A stretch of DNA of 64,000 nucleotides. It comes from Nectonema munidae (Eukaryota; Nematomorpha; Nectonematoida; Nectonematidae). The stretch's first letter is position 1; each line of letters starts with the position of its first letter. Under the pieces are notes generated by a model. That model saw only the letters and a list, made by a program, of their open reading frames with translations. It did not search any database and was not told where the DNA came from. Location: the NCBI GenBank assembly GCA_030549495.1, contig JAUIRK010000109.1:203501-267500 (forward strand), written 5' to 3'. The position numbers were made by a program, and so were the translations under genes. Below are positions 1 to 11,060 of the stretch, piece by piece.

Positions 1-1059
1 ACTCTGTATCCTTCGCACTTACAAGCGTCATACTGCAATCCTTTATTCATTTCTCAACTCTTACAATGCCAACAAATTCTGCCACCCATATTATATAATA
101 ACAATACAACGTCTTCTCCGTCATCAAACTTTGACCAAACGTGTGACAACACTTTGAAAACAGCGTGCCCCTCTGATTCTGTTTATTTGACTAAAACAGA
201 ATCTAATTTAACAGCTCCACTTTATAACAACAATTATTCAACAATCCCACTCAATGAAGCAACTCGAAAAAGCTCCAATCAAAACATTTTGCTGTCACTT
301 TTCAATTCTACTTTTACTAATCATTATAATAGTATCATTTCCCCTCCTTCTTCTACAAGTTTCCCCTCTAAAAACGTCTTTAATACCTATCAATATAGCA
401 ACAACGAAGCAACGTCAGCTACCTTCTCCAATAATGGCAATCATTCCAATATCATTCCATCTTCTTATATTCCTATTTTCACAAATAGCGTCGTCACTAA
501 TGATCACTCTGCTTCCTATATTTCTTCTCACGCGCCACAGTCTCATAAAGCATTTAATTATTATTCATCCAATGCCAATACTCTCTTTCCATATTTTTTC
601 AAAGAAGAAGGTAGAACATCAACTAAGCCATTTATTTCACACAATATTGCTCTTGACAAAAATAAAACAAAAAAGAAAAGAAATAGCACTCTTTCCAAAC
701 GCTTAAGCAATACCAAACAAAATTCAGCACCACTTTTTATACCTCATCCTCCATCACCTTGTTCAAGTATTAGTTGTGATGCAAAGTCTATTTCTATGTC
801 CTCTAAAATTTTAGATTTGTCTCAAAATAAAGCAACATCCTTATCATTTTCCACTCTTCTTAAAAAATCTCAGGAAAGTCTTAAATCTTCGCACCACACT
901 CATTTCCCAAACAGATTCGATAACACGTTTCTGGGAAAAAGTCTTCTCGCTTCCTCCTCCCTCAATTCCAATCCAGATGCCCCCGTAATTACAAACAAAA
1001 CATTATCCACTACAACAAAATCCTTTTCATTTCCAATTCATCATTTGAGTAAAACTTTT
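1..1059 (+). CDS. BCOR-like gene, long disordered exon (partial, runs off the left edge)
   Basis: Frame 1 is open from the first base to a stop at 1090-1092, with no start ATG near the left edge, so the exon begins outside the window. The protein is rich in Ser, Asn, Thr, Pro and His, has no hydrophobic core, and carries a basic patch (KNKTKKKR, about 660-680). That resembles the large disordered N-terminal exon of BCOR-type corepressors. The exon must leave in phase 0 to join the exon at 32517; a donor GTATAT at 1060-1061 does this, and a donor at 1049 would give phase 1. The open frame and unusual composition are seen. Membership of the BCOR-like gene is inferred from strand, order and phase only; other small exons may lie in the 31-kb gap. 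It could instead be a separate low-complexity gene. Confidence 0.5.
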
Positions 1060-1618
1060 GTATATTTTTTCGAGTTGATTCGTACAAATTAGGGTTTGCC
1101 AAACATTCAAAACATTTTATATGAATAAATTCAAGAATAAGCACTTCATTCGCCTAAATAGAAATGAACAAAGTGACCAGCATTCTTGGATTTATGAATT
1201 TGAGTGCTCATTAGAACCATCAGGGATCAATTTAACACGTATTCCCAATGCAAAATCCCTCATGCTAGGTTAATTAATTCCTTGGCAAATTAATAGCTGA
1301 ATAAGTAACTATAGCTACAAAACTCTATGGAGTTGAATGAAATTAAAATCGTATGAAGTAAAATTGGATGAAAAATTTGAATATAAACAATACAGTTTAA
1401 TTTGTGTGTAAGAAGTTAGTAACTTACTAACACTTATATTGTACAAAGAACATATGTATTTACATTAGATACACTCTTAAATTTATAACCATATAAATCA
1501 GGGGCGCACATCCTTAAAATTATTGGGGGGGGGGGTGTGAAATTTTTTTGTTGCAATTTTCAAAATTAGTGGTCTGGAAATACCACGGGAGACCAAATAT
1601 TCAGGCAATCCTTTAAAA

Positions 1619-3734
1619 GGTCCTCAGACATTTCGCCCCATTCTTTTTATAAGACAATTCGCCCCATTATTTTCATAAGACAGTTCGTCCCATGGACAAT
1701 TCGCCTCATTATTTTCATAGGACAATTCGCCCCATAATTTTCATAAGACCGTTCGTCCCATGGACAATTCGCCCCATTATTTTAAAAGACATTTTGTCTC
1801 ATGGACAATTCTCCCCATTATTTTCATAAGACATTTTGTCTCATGGACAATTCGCCTAACTATTTTCATAAAACAATTTGCCCCATTATTTTCATAAAAT
1901 AATTCGCCTCATAATTTTCATAAGACGATTTGCCTCATGCTCAATTTGCCCCATTATTTTTATAAGTGAATGCGCTCTATTATTTTTATAAAACTTCCAG
2001 TCCTATTTTTATAAGACAATTCTTTCCATTAAAAATTTGCTCTATTTTTATAATACAATTCTTGCCATAGACAATTTACTCTATTTATGCAGATCAATTA
2101 GCACTATTGTTTAATAAAACCGTTTTTTCAATTTTTTTAGACTCTTTTACGCTTTTTTCATAAGACTATTTTTCGTAAAACGGTTTGGCATATAAACGTT
2201 TTGCCTAATATCACAACTCATCTCAATAAAAATAGCTATATTTTAATTTTATTTAGTTTTTTGAAGAATTGTTTTTTGAAAGGCAGTTATTTTATAAATG
2301 AAACAAATATTTAAAATTTTTAAACAAAATAAAAATTAATATCTTGTAATTGTAATATCATTGTAATTATCTTTTTCTTCAATTTCATCATCAATAATTT
2401 AAAATTATTTAAAAGTGATAAAAAAAATTAAGAGATAAAATAATAAATTTGAAATAATTTAATAGAGATAAAATAAACAAGAATATAAAATTTTTTAATA
2501 ATTTTACACATATAATAAACAAAGATGGATGAAACAAATAGCCTATGAGACAATTTGTCCATGGTGCGTGATGAAAGGATATTTGATTCATAGAGAAAAC
2601 AAATAACTGAAGGTTAGATAGTTTTATGAGTGAATGTAGTCTAAAGGCAAAGAGTCTACTAGACACCCTGCGATATTTATATGAAAAAATGTCATTGATT
2701 CAGAGACAAGTGTATAAAATAAAATTATAATTATGCAAACAAAAAATTAAGATCGTATTATTTCATTTTACTCAGCATCATTCAAAAATAGTTTAAAAGC
2801 TAAATTGATGCAAGCCACAAAAAGTAAAATAACTTAACATTTTGCAATGATTTGACTTTTATAATAAATTTTAAGGAAAAAAAGTTTATCAGAAAAAGTT
2901 ATAGAGCTTCAACAAAAACTAAAAAATTTTAGGGTAGAACTTAAGTTTTTGGAAACTAATTTGACGTACCCCCCTACAGCATACTCTATGGGTGGCATGG
3001 CAGGTTGGTTGAGATGATGGACTTAGCACGGAAGCCTCTGGAATCGATTCCTCATCGATACGAATTTGTTCATAGTTTGACATAAGCGGTACATCAGTGC
3101 CTTGTCAATAAAAATACACCCGCTGTACCTTACCTTTTACTTAAAATTGAAAAATTTGCTACATAGTTAACATAAGAGAGAAAGGAAAGAAAATAAATTA
3201 ATAAAGCAATTTTCACTATTTTAAAATGGGACCGTCTGTTCTCAGAATAATTTCAAAATAATAGGAGGCATAAAGATTTAGAGTTTATTTGATATTTTCA
3301 AATTTTTATAAACAGCAAAAGCCAACATTTAAGTAGCTAGCCCTTTTAATTAAAAAATTATTTAATTTAACGGTCGATAGACATTTCGCCCCAAAAACAA
3401 TTTGCCCCCTGGACAAATTGTCTCATAGGCTATTTGTTTCATCCATCTTTGCTTATTAAATGTGTAAAATTATTAAAAAATTTTATATTCTTGTTTATTT
3501 TATCTCTATTAAATTATTTCAAATTAATCATTTTATCTCTTAATTTTTTAGAATTGTCCATGAGACAAAATATCTTATGAAAATAACGCGGCGAATTGTC
3601 CATGAAACAAAATGTCTTATGAAAATAATGGGGCGAATTGTCCATGGGACGAACTGTCTTATGAAAATAATGGAGCGAATTGTCCATGGGACGAACTATC
3701 TTATGAAAATAATGGGGCGAAATGTCCGAGGACC
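1619..3734. mobile_element. Foldback element with arms of tandem ~28-bp units
   Basis: GGTCCTCAGACATTTCGCCCC at 1619 is mirrored by GGGGCGAAATGTCCGAGGACC ending at 3734. The left arm (about 1620-2100) is a degenerate tandem array built on GACAATTCGCCCCATTATTT plus TTCATAA, often with a CATGGAC variant. The right arm (about 3370-3730) carries the same units inverted. A second inverted pair, about 2410-2570 against 3405-3545, is nearly identical. The loop (about 2570-3345) holds a SINE and sequence also found in copy B at 54.5-55.5 kb, where the tandem arms are absent. The ORFs called across the arms only read the repeat. Confidence 0.75.
2990..3135 (+). mobile_element. tRNA-derived SINE, copy 1
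   Basis: A pol III A-box-like TGGTTGAGATG (3006-3016) is followed about 25 bp later by a B-box-like GAATCGATTCC (3041-3051), the spacing of a tRNA-derived promoter. Downstream comes a shared body with CATAGTTTGACATAAGCGG and TACACCCGCTGTACC. A close copy lies at 55195-55345 and a diverged inverted copy at 57361-57490. It is not a tRNA gene, since no cloverleaf can be drawn and the body runs on past the T arm. No long A tail is obvious. Confidence 0.6.
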
Positions 3735-4234
3735 AAACTAACATAAATCAAAGTATACGAAAAAAGAAAACCATTGCGTTTTTTTGAATATTTGTCGACA
3801 AATAAAATTCTGACAGCTGTCATAAATAATAGATCAAGTACATTTTTAACAACTGAAACGTTTTGTTTCAATATTATATTTTTACTATAATTAACAAATT
3901 TTCTTTAAAAAAGGTATTTGATTATGTACAGTGTTACTTATAAAATTTAACAATCGAAAATTATAAAAGATATCTCTGCTCAAATATTAAGAAAATAGAG
4001 TATTCTTGCTTTTAACCCGAATAGCTAGTCAAAATATTCATTCCCAAATAGCTATTAAAAAAATTTCTTGACTCGAAAAAATAAAAGTTTTCAAATGTAA
4101 CAAACGTAGTGATAAAGATTAAATGACCTTTGTTGAAAAAAATTCTTAGCGCGAGTCTAACAATATTCATTGATATAAAATTGTAACAATTGGAAACTAT
4201 TTTAATTTAACTCTAAATGCAAATTAGATAGAAG

Positions 4235-4436
4235 CAGTGGTGTAACCAGAAAAAAGTTAATGGGGGAGGGGGGCACAATTTAAAAACAAAAAACGTGAGC
4301 AACATTTTGTATACTTTCTTGATCCTTTCATTGGAGAAATTTTCAAAAACTGATATCGCATAAGATGCATGGGGCACCATGCGGTACATAGGAGTGTGGG
4401 CACGGCCCCTCATGCCCCGGCCTAGCTACGTCACTG
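4235..4436. mobile_element. Short hAT MITE inside copy A
   Basis: The ends CAGTGGTGTAACCAG (4235) and CTAGCTACGTCACTG (ends 4436) are imperfect inverted repeats. They are flanked by GATAGAAG (4227-4234) and GAGAGAAG (4437-4444), an 8-bp duplication with one mismatch. The element is 202 bp and non-coding, with a G-rich run near the left end and a GC-rich right end. The size, ends and 8-bp target fit a non-autonomous hAT. Confidence 0.7.
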
Positions 4437-4977
4437 GAGAGAAGAGAACTGAATGAGATAGGAAGGCTTAACAAGAGAAGAGGGCTTGAATGAAAGAAGA
4501 GAGCTTGAGTGAATGATTGAGTTTTAGCAGAGAAAGCGGAAGAGAAAAACAGAGGAGAGAGAAAGAGAAATAGAATCACTGTGACAGAAGATGAGAAAAT
4601 CTAGTGGATCATCAACATGTGTTTGCCCAAAAATACTATAAAGAGGAGACACTGTGATAAACATTGCTGATTTATTGTGTGCATATTGAAGCAATGGATT
4701 ATTATTATATAGCTCTCACGCATCGTCTGTAAAATATGTTCGATAGGAATTTCAGAGCAGCTTGGCATGTGATGTTTGATTGATTCGAAAGTCTCCATTC
4801 TTCATATATAGATATCATGATCACCATACATGTTTTATAAACAAGCAGTAACTCTTACTTATAGAAAATTATTGGGGGGGGGGGGGGGGGGCGAAGGTCA
4901 TTTTCCCCCCCCCCCTTGCCCCCCGGATGTGCGCCCCTAATATAAATATATTGGAGCACATAACACTTATATATACC

Positions 4978-5489
4978 AGAGGCGCACATCCTCGAAATTT
5001 TTGACGAAATTAATTTGCTTAATATTTTAATGAATAAATTTCATCAAAGAGATCATTAGAAATTCAATTTCAGTAAATCTTATTTAAAAAACCGATACTA
5101 GCAACTCGGGAAAAGCTATGAACGCAAGCTGTAATCTTTTCCTTAATGAAGCGGTTTTAGCGATGCGCCAATTATACTTTGAATACAAATGCCGAGCTAA
5201 TATCCATGCACCGATGATTATTATACATCAATAATAAATACACCAATGGTAAGCACACATGGAGATTTTGCGAAATCAATATTCCCATTAGCTCTCACAA
5301 TTCGAAGTTTTTAATTTTTTTCGGTAATTTTTCTGAATCCTACTATAAATTTGCATGGCAAACACGTTGTAAAAAATAAGTGAAATTTAAGGTGATCTCA
5401 TATGAGATGATCAGTGCTATCATGTGGTCTGAAAATACTTTATATTCAAAAAAAGCGTTTATTTAATAATACGAGAGAAAAGAGTGCAA
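4978..5489. mobile_element. Terminus of a third GCGCACATCC-family copy plus unassigned AT-rich DNA
   Basis: AGAGGCGCACATCCTCGAAATTTTTG at about 4978 matches the ends of copies A, B and the 52351 copy. No opposite end was found before the piggyBac tail begins near 5490, so the copy is truncated or its right end has decayed. The rest of the interval shows no coding sequence that I recognise. Confidence 0.4.
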
Positions 5490-5713
5490 TGTATTTGTTA
5501 TATAAGCATTACATAAAGTTTTTAACTCTTTTCTAATGTCCTCGGCCTAGCAGTGAATGGCTTCTTTTGACATCTTCGTTGTTCAGCTCACTTCATAACG
5601 ATATGTTCTGTAAAAGAAAACCGAATGTCCAAAGGATTGGACGAAGGTACTGGAAATGATCCTTTTTTCCAGGTGCTACTCTGTTAGTGGCAAATCTCAA
5701 GTAAGACCTGCAT

Positions 5714-8420
5714 TAGGGTGACAAAAAAAATGTATGGTAAAAATTTAAAATAGAAAATTCACTTTCTTAGCCTCTTATTTTTTTCCTTTTAGGTCTTTAA
5801 ACTTCCATGCAAAAAAACTTTTTGATTTGCTATGATTAAAGGGTTGCGCATAGGGCAGTAGAATTTCCATTTCAATTTTTTCATTTAAATATTTTTGTTC
5901 TGTTTCAATTCAATTTTTTTAATGCTCTAGAAATGAATTTGTTCACTGAAAGAACAAAAATTGTATGGTTAGTCGGCCAAACATACGAATCGCTTTCTGC
6001 AAGCAAGCTGCCATCCAATAGAATTGTATTAGGTAGATTTTTGCATCTTCATCGAATCGAAGGAAAAACACTCACAGAAAGTGCAAAAATAACTATTGAA
6101 GAACTTCTTTCGAATTGGAATAAAGCAAGAATACCCACTAACAAAGCTATAATATTATTAAAAAGCTAAAAGAGTTTTATTCGCAGTGGCAAAATCTTCG
6201 AAAAACCGTGAATAGAAAATCTGAAACTCAAAAAAAGAAAGAAGAAAAGTTTTTGAACATTCTTGATGATTTATTTGATGTTGCACATCAAGATGCTTTG
6301 AAATTAATACTTTGTAAAGAAGACAAAGAGTTTTTGCCTGCTCAAAGGGAAAAAGGTAGGAGAGGATCGATGGATAAAGTTGATAGAAAGCTTGCTGGTT
6401 TAGAAAAAAGAAGAAAAAAGAGTAGAAGATGAAGAAGAAAAAAGGAAAGAAAAAGAAGTGAAAAGAAGAAAAGAAACAGAACGTGTTTTGCAAAATGAAA
6501 CTAATTCGGATTTCACTGTTGAGAAAAATGAAAATGATGATACTACTACAGTAAAACTATCCAAAAGTCAAAACAGAGTAGTAAAAACCAGGAACATAAT
6601 GACATCCGAACTATCATCGGCTTTGGATCGAACAGGTGTTAGTGACAGAAATGCTATGCACATACTTTTCGCTACTCTAAAGGCTTTTAATCATGAACCC
6701 AACCAATACACTCTCAATAGAGAGTCTTTGAGGCAAGCTAGAAGATCAAATCGAGAAAGTTCAAGTAAGACAATCATGTCAATTTTCAATCCGAGAGTAC
6801 CTCTTACAGTTCATTGGGATGGTAAGTTGTTACCATCTTTGATCTTGAAGGAAAAAGTGGACCGTATTGCTGTTATCGTTTCTGGCATAGGCATTACAAA
6901 GCTTCTTGCTGTTCCTTTAATTGAAAACAGTAGTGGTTTTTCTCAAGCTAAAGCTGTTTTAGAAACTTTAATGAAATGGAATTTGCTTGATAAAGTTACA
7001 AGCATGTCATTCGACACTACAAGCAGCAACACGGGTAAAAACCTGGGAGCTTGTATGATTTTGCAGAAAAAAATCGGCAAGAAATTGTTACCTCTAGATT
7101 GCAGACATCATGTACATGAACTGATTGTTAAATATGTTTTTGACGCTTTACTAGAAGAAAAATCATCTAGTCCAAACATCAAGCTCTTCGAAGAGTTTCG
7201 TGAGTCTTGGAAAAAGATTGATAAGTCATCCTTAGAGTGCTTACCAACTGAAGAAAAGTGGGAAGTTTTTGATTCTGATGAATATGAAAATCTGATCGAC
7301 TTCATCAAAGAACAGTTGTCCAGATTTCAACCAAGAGATGACTATAAAGAACTTCTCAATCTTAGTTTAATATTTCTTGGAGAACAAAGAACAGATGTTA
7401 AAATCTATGCCCCTGGTGCTCATCACAGAGCAAGATGGATGTCAAAGTTAATATATTGCTTGAAGATATATTTGTTTAAATCACAACTAAACATAAACTT
7501 AAATCATAGTGAGGCCTTAAAGAAATTCAATATATTCATAGTCAAAATATATTTAAAAAAATGGTTCATGAGCTCTTGTTCTAGCTTTGCACCATTAAAT
7601 GATCTTCAACTACTTCAAAGTTTCATAAAATATAAAAAAAGTAAGTAACAAAGTAGCATCAACAGCTTTAAAGGTTTTTGGTAGGCATCTTTGGTATTTA
7701 AAGGAAGTTTTATTCGATTCAAGAATCAAGAAAAACTTAACATAGTCCAATCAATCCAAAAACCACGAAATCTTTATCATCCTTTAAACCATTTCGGTAA
7801 TCCAATTTTGAAAGAAAAAGATATTGAAAAAAGTAGACTATCAAGCTTTATCACAGAAAACACAATGCAATTTTTTGATATTTTAAAATTATCATCAAAT
7901 TTTTTGAAAAAAGACCCAGACACATGGGAAAGCGACAAGAATTTTAATATTGCAAAACAAGTTGTGTGCAATCTTAAAGTTGTTAATGATGCTGCAGAAC
8001 GTGGAATAGCTCTTATTAAGAATTTTAACAGCATTTTGACTGATCAAGAAGATCCAAAACAGTATTTAATTCAAGTTGTAGAAAATCATAGGAAGAACTT
8101 TCCTTGTGTTAACAAAGAATCTTACTTTACTAATGATATTTAACAAATATTTTGTGTTTTAATTAATATTTTCAAGTTCAACTTATTTTTATAAAATAAA
8201 ATTGTGTTATAGAGAACTAAACTTAGTTTTATTGAATATACATAATTTTTTGTTTATTTTTACAGTATTTTTACATGTTAAATATTCCGAAGCTATGCGC
8301 AACCTCTCAACATTAATTTTCCAGGCCAATTTTTTTTAATTCTATTTATTATACTAAATGAAAAAAAATTGAGGGGTAAGAATTGATAATTTACAAAAAT
8401 TAAAAAAAATTGGCACCCTA
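5714..8420 (+). mobile_element. hAT element, nearly whole, inserted in piggyBac 1
   Basis: TAGGGTGACAA at 5714 and TTGGCACCCTA ending at 8420 form inverted ends. ACCTGCAT flanks both sides (5706-5713 and 8421-8428), a perfect 8-bp target duplication. At 2707 bp it has room for one transposase gene, which it carries on the + strand (5933-8143). Inner end sequences are also complementary and T/A-rich. It interrupts the minus-strand piggyBac frame, so it arrived later. Confidence 0.85.
5933..8143 (+). pseudogene. hAT-like transposase, lightly broken (family 1)
   Basis: Four consecutive + strand open stretches (5933-6169, about 6160-6432, 6458-7648, 7691-8143) read as one roughly 700-residue protein with about three frame changes, near 6160, 6425 and 7640. 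The order of parts is: an N-terminal domain with LPSNRIVLGRFLHLH and WNKARIPT; a Lys/Glu-rich linker; then the core with VHWDGK, SFDTTSSNTG, CRHHVHEL, FQPRDDYKELLNL, HHRARWMSK and a C-terminal NDAAERGIAL. Asp residues in VHWDGK and SFDTT, the CRHH motif and the late Glu in NDAAER fit an RNase H-fold DDE enzyme. The 8-bp duplication supports hAT. I recognise this as a protein family repeated in arthropod genomes but cannot give it a subfamily name. Fragments recur at 38.7, 42 and 46.7 kb. Confidence 0.75.
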
Positions 8421-9729
8421 ACCTGCATATGTAGAGAATTTAGAGTGAATAAATTTGTATATAATAAATGAATTCGCCACTGCCATGTCCAGAATGCGAG
8501 TGAAAGTGGCCAATGCCATTTCTTACTTCTGATTTCTGTTGCATATTTACTGACGCGCCAATCGTGTACACCGCCCATGAAACTACAGTAATTTTCGAAT
8601 ACATTAGGTTGAGGAACCAAATTTCTTGCTTTCTTTTCATTCAACCAACGTTGCACATGTTGTAAAGCTTCCACTGGGTTATAATTAGTTCCAACTGTTA
8701 CACATGTATTGTCAACCCATTTTACAAAAAGAATTTCTTCATTAGTATCGAATCGCTAGTCGTATGTTCCTCTCTTTTGCTTTTTCATTTTTTTGAGTCT
8801 TTTAGAGGACACTTATTCAGTTTATTTTATCGCACTGTTCCATTTACTTGAAAGCCAGTGTTTCGAAGATGCACTAATAATAATCATTCATACCCAGTAA
8901 ATAAATGATCAAAAAGTACACTATGCGATTTAGGTTGCTTTACAACATCTAGCATATTCAGTACAACTTTTGATCCAAGTAATAAATTGTCACGTTCATC
9001 ATCAGTAGAGCTTTTGCCACAATAAAGGTCGAATTTATAGCAGAGGCCCGAGAGCCCACATAACGCCCAAAGTTTATATCCAAATCTAATTGGTTTTCCT
9101 CTGATGAATTGCTTCAGGGCATGATGTCCAAAATACTTGACTATGATTTCATCTACAGCGAGCTGTTCCTCAAAGAGCCCAAACTTCATGAATGATTTTT
9201 GTGTAGCTGTAATCAGTTCTCTTATTTTAAAACCTTTATCATTATTGCAGAAATGTATAATGCTTTTCATCATTTGAAATTTCGGTGCCCAGAAAATAGT
9301 AACACTCCCATAAATAATTTTATGTCATCTGAGTTTACTGTCGTGTTAGGCTTGTTCTTAGATACTGGACATAACGAACAGTTTCTCTGATTATCCCTTC
9401 AAACATTTCTTTGATTTCTTAAAAAATTTCAAGTGGAGTTGAACATACCATTTGTTCTTTCATTCTTCTCATATTATCGTCGTTTGATTTATTTCTTTTG
9501 TGGACTTTTGTATATTCTGGCGCCTTGTATTCCCATCTTGGTACTGAATCACAAAGCTTTCTTTTCTTTCTCGCTGTTTGCTTTCTTGTTTTAGTTTGAG
9601 ATTCAGTAGCATCATTTTTTCTATTGAACTTTCAAAACTAGTTTCATTTTTCTTCAAATCATCGGCAACCGGACCAGCAGCATGCAGTTCAAGAAAGCCC
9701 GTAACATCCACAACATATCAATACCTTTA

Positions 9730-11060
9730 AATGCTATAAGATTTGAAGTTCTTAAATAAAGTTTGTTTATATTTCTTGTAAATTCCAATAAATCACATTT
9801 TGTATCATTTGTCATTTGGTAAATTCTCTACGAGTTTGCTAATGCTGCATTGAGCATCTCTGTGAAAAGAACCCACCACCACTTTTTTCCCTTTATTGAA
9901 ATCCTATACGAAGGGACAAATTGATCAAGCAAATCAACTCCTCCCGCCTTTATTATAACTTAAAAATAACTTGGGTTGCTTGACTTTCTCTTTCGATTTT
10001 AAAGTTGTACTCCATCTTATAACAAAGTATACGGGTTCTATTCCTTCAAAATTACTAGCCATTGTTACCACGTTATTGTCCAACCATCTTATAAAAGGTA
10101 TTTCATTCCTCTTATCATACTGCCAATCACAAAAAGAGCGAGCATGTTCCTTCATTTCTTTATTCTCTAAAAGCAGGCATTTTTTCGCACGATTAATTGT
10201 AGTGGTACCAGAAGCTCTAAATTTCATATTCTTCAACTTAACAAACAAATCGTAAGAAGAAAAAAATAAAATGATGTGTAGATATGTCGGTCAACATACT
10301 TTAAAAGATCTAATACAACTTTTGTTCCGAATGGCAAATTGATCTCTTTTGTATCTTTGTCTAATGAACTGTTTTGATGTGTGTCTATTAAAGTATTTTA
10401 CCATAGCCTCATCTATTGAGGGACTCTCATGGAAAATCTCCCATTACTGAAAAGAATCATTCAATATATCCATTAGAGGACTAATTTTAACAAGTTTGTC
10501 ATATGTGTCAAGCTCTGCATTATTTGCTAAATGAATACACTTTTTTGTCGTGAAATATTTATTACAAGAGATTGACTGAGATACCAATTTTACACCCAAA
10601 ACCTAATCAAATGACCCATATTCTTTTTCTCTTGGCAACTGATGATATACAGAAAAAAATAAAACAGTAATAAAACATTTCAAATCCTGAACATTGAAAA
10701 TAAAATCGTGACAATTTTTTTGTTTAACACATATAAGAGTTTGACCCACAATATGTTGAAATGTGTTTTCACCAAATATTCTATCAAATACTTCTACACA
10801 GTTCTTACCAGCTAATTCTTTCACTAAATTCTATTTTCTTTTTCGGCTCTGTTAGTTCTTTATAAACTAAATATAATGTCGTATTTGTTCCATATCACGG
10901 TAATCTCATCTTTTTTTTAAATGTTTTTTGGGAAATTGATATAATCATTAATTTCATATACATTTGTGTTCTTGTTGAAAACTTCAATTAATATCTTCCG
11001 GTATCGTAACGTCTTCTAAAAAATCATCATGTATGTTTTCTTCATCTGTGATTGAATTAT
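9730..11060 (-). mobile_element. piggyBac element 2, degenerate
   Basis: Minus-strand order from 10824 down: CVEVFDRIFG and QLPREKEY (N-terminal side of the transposase domain), about 10380-10460 with an SIDEAMVKYF-like catalytic segment, 9934-10248 with KFRASGTTTINRA, WLDNNVVTMAS and KPKLF-like KQPKLFLSYNKGG, then a YRISIKGKKWWW-like segment near 9840-9900. This is the usual piggyBac order, but it is broken by several stops and frame changes. It abuts element 1 in the same orientation, and sequence differences show it is not a simple duplicate. Upstream to about 11060 is acidic sequence that may be the N-terminus. Confidence 0.75.

Larger units (their letters stand above)
1499..4939. mobile_element. 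hAT-ended non-autonomous element with nested insertions (family GCGCACATCC, copy A)
   Basis: The left end CAGGGGCGCACATCC at 1499 is mirrored by GGATGTGCGCCCCTA ending at 4939. The 8-bp duplication ATATAAAT flanks both sides (1491-1498 and 4940-4947). An 8-bp target and CAG-type ends are hAT hallmarks. No transposase is encoded. Inside are a foldback (1619-3734), a SINE (about 2990-3135), a small hAT MITE (4235-4436) and homopolymer runs of G and C just inside both termini. Copy B at 54187 shares the left end and the central block. Related termini occur at 4978, 34054 and 52351. Confidence 0.8.
5490..9720 (-). mobile_element. piggyBac element 1, split by a hAT insertion
   Basis: Minus-strand piggyBac (DDE_Tnp_1_7) transposase remains lie on both sides of the hAT at 5714-8420. 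At 8884-9273 are LAVDEIIVKYFG, RGKPIRFGYK and LFDHLFTGYE, the family's catalytic-core motifs with two of the catalytic Asp residues. At 8354-8760 are VKWVDNT and SFMGGVHDWRVSKY followed by KWHWPL, the third-Asp region. The C-terminal part resumes at about 5500-5713, beyond the hAT. An upstream piece (9469-9711) is Glu/Lys-rich and may be the N-terminal region. Several stops and frame changes make it a dead copy. No terminal repeats were located. Confidence 0.8.

Noticed and set aside
254-706. Second-frame 150-codon ORF inside the first exon
   Set aside because: Leu/Ile-rich shadow of the longer Ser/Asn-rich frame, which is open to the window edge.
3001-3060. Possible tRNA gene
   Set aside because: A and B box-like motifs are present, but no cloverleaf pairs and the sequence is repeated as part of a SINE.
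3514-3744. Minus-strand ORF with HYFHKTVRPMDNS repeats
   Set aside because: Translation of the foldback tandem units, not a repeat protein gene.
4863-4922. Poly-G and poly-C runs as a functional G-quadruplex pair
   Set aside because: They lie just inside the end of a repeated element and look like homopolymer growth at its terminus.
6158-6493. Phe-rich minus-strand ORF
   Set aside because: Antisense of the Lys/Glu-rich linker of the hAT transposase.
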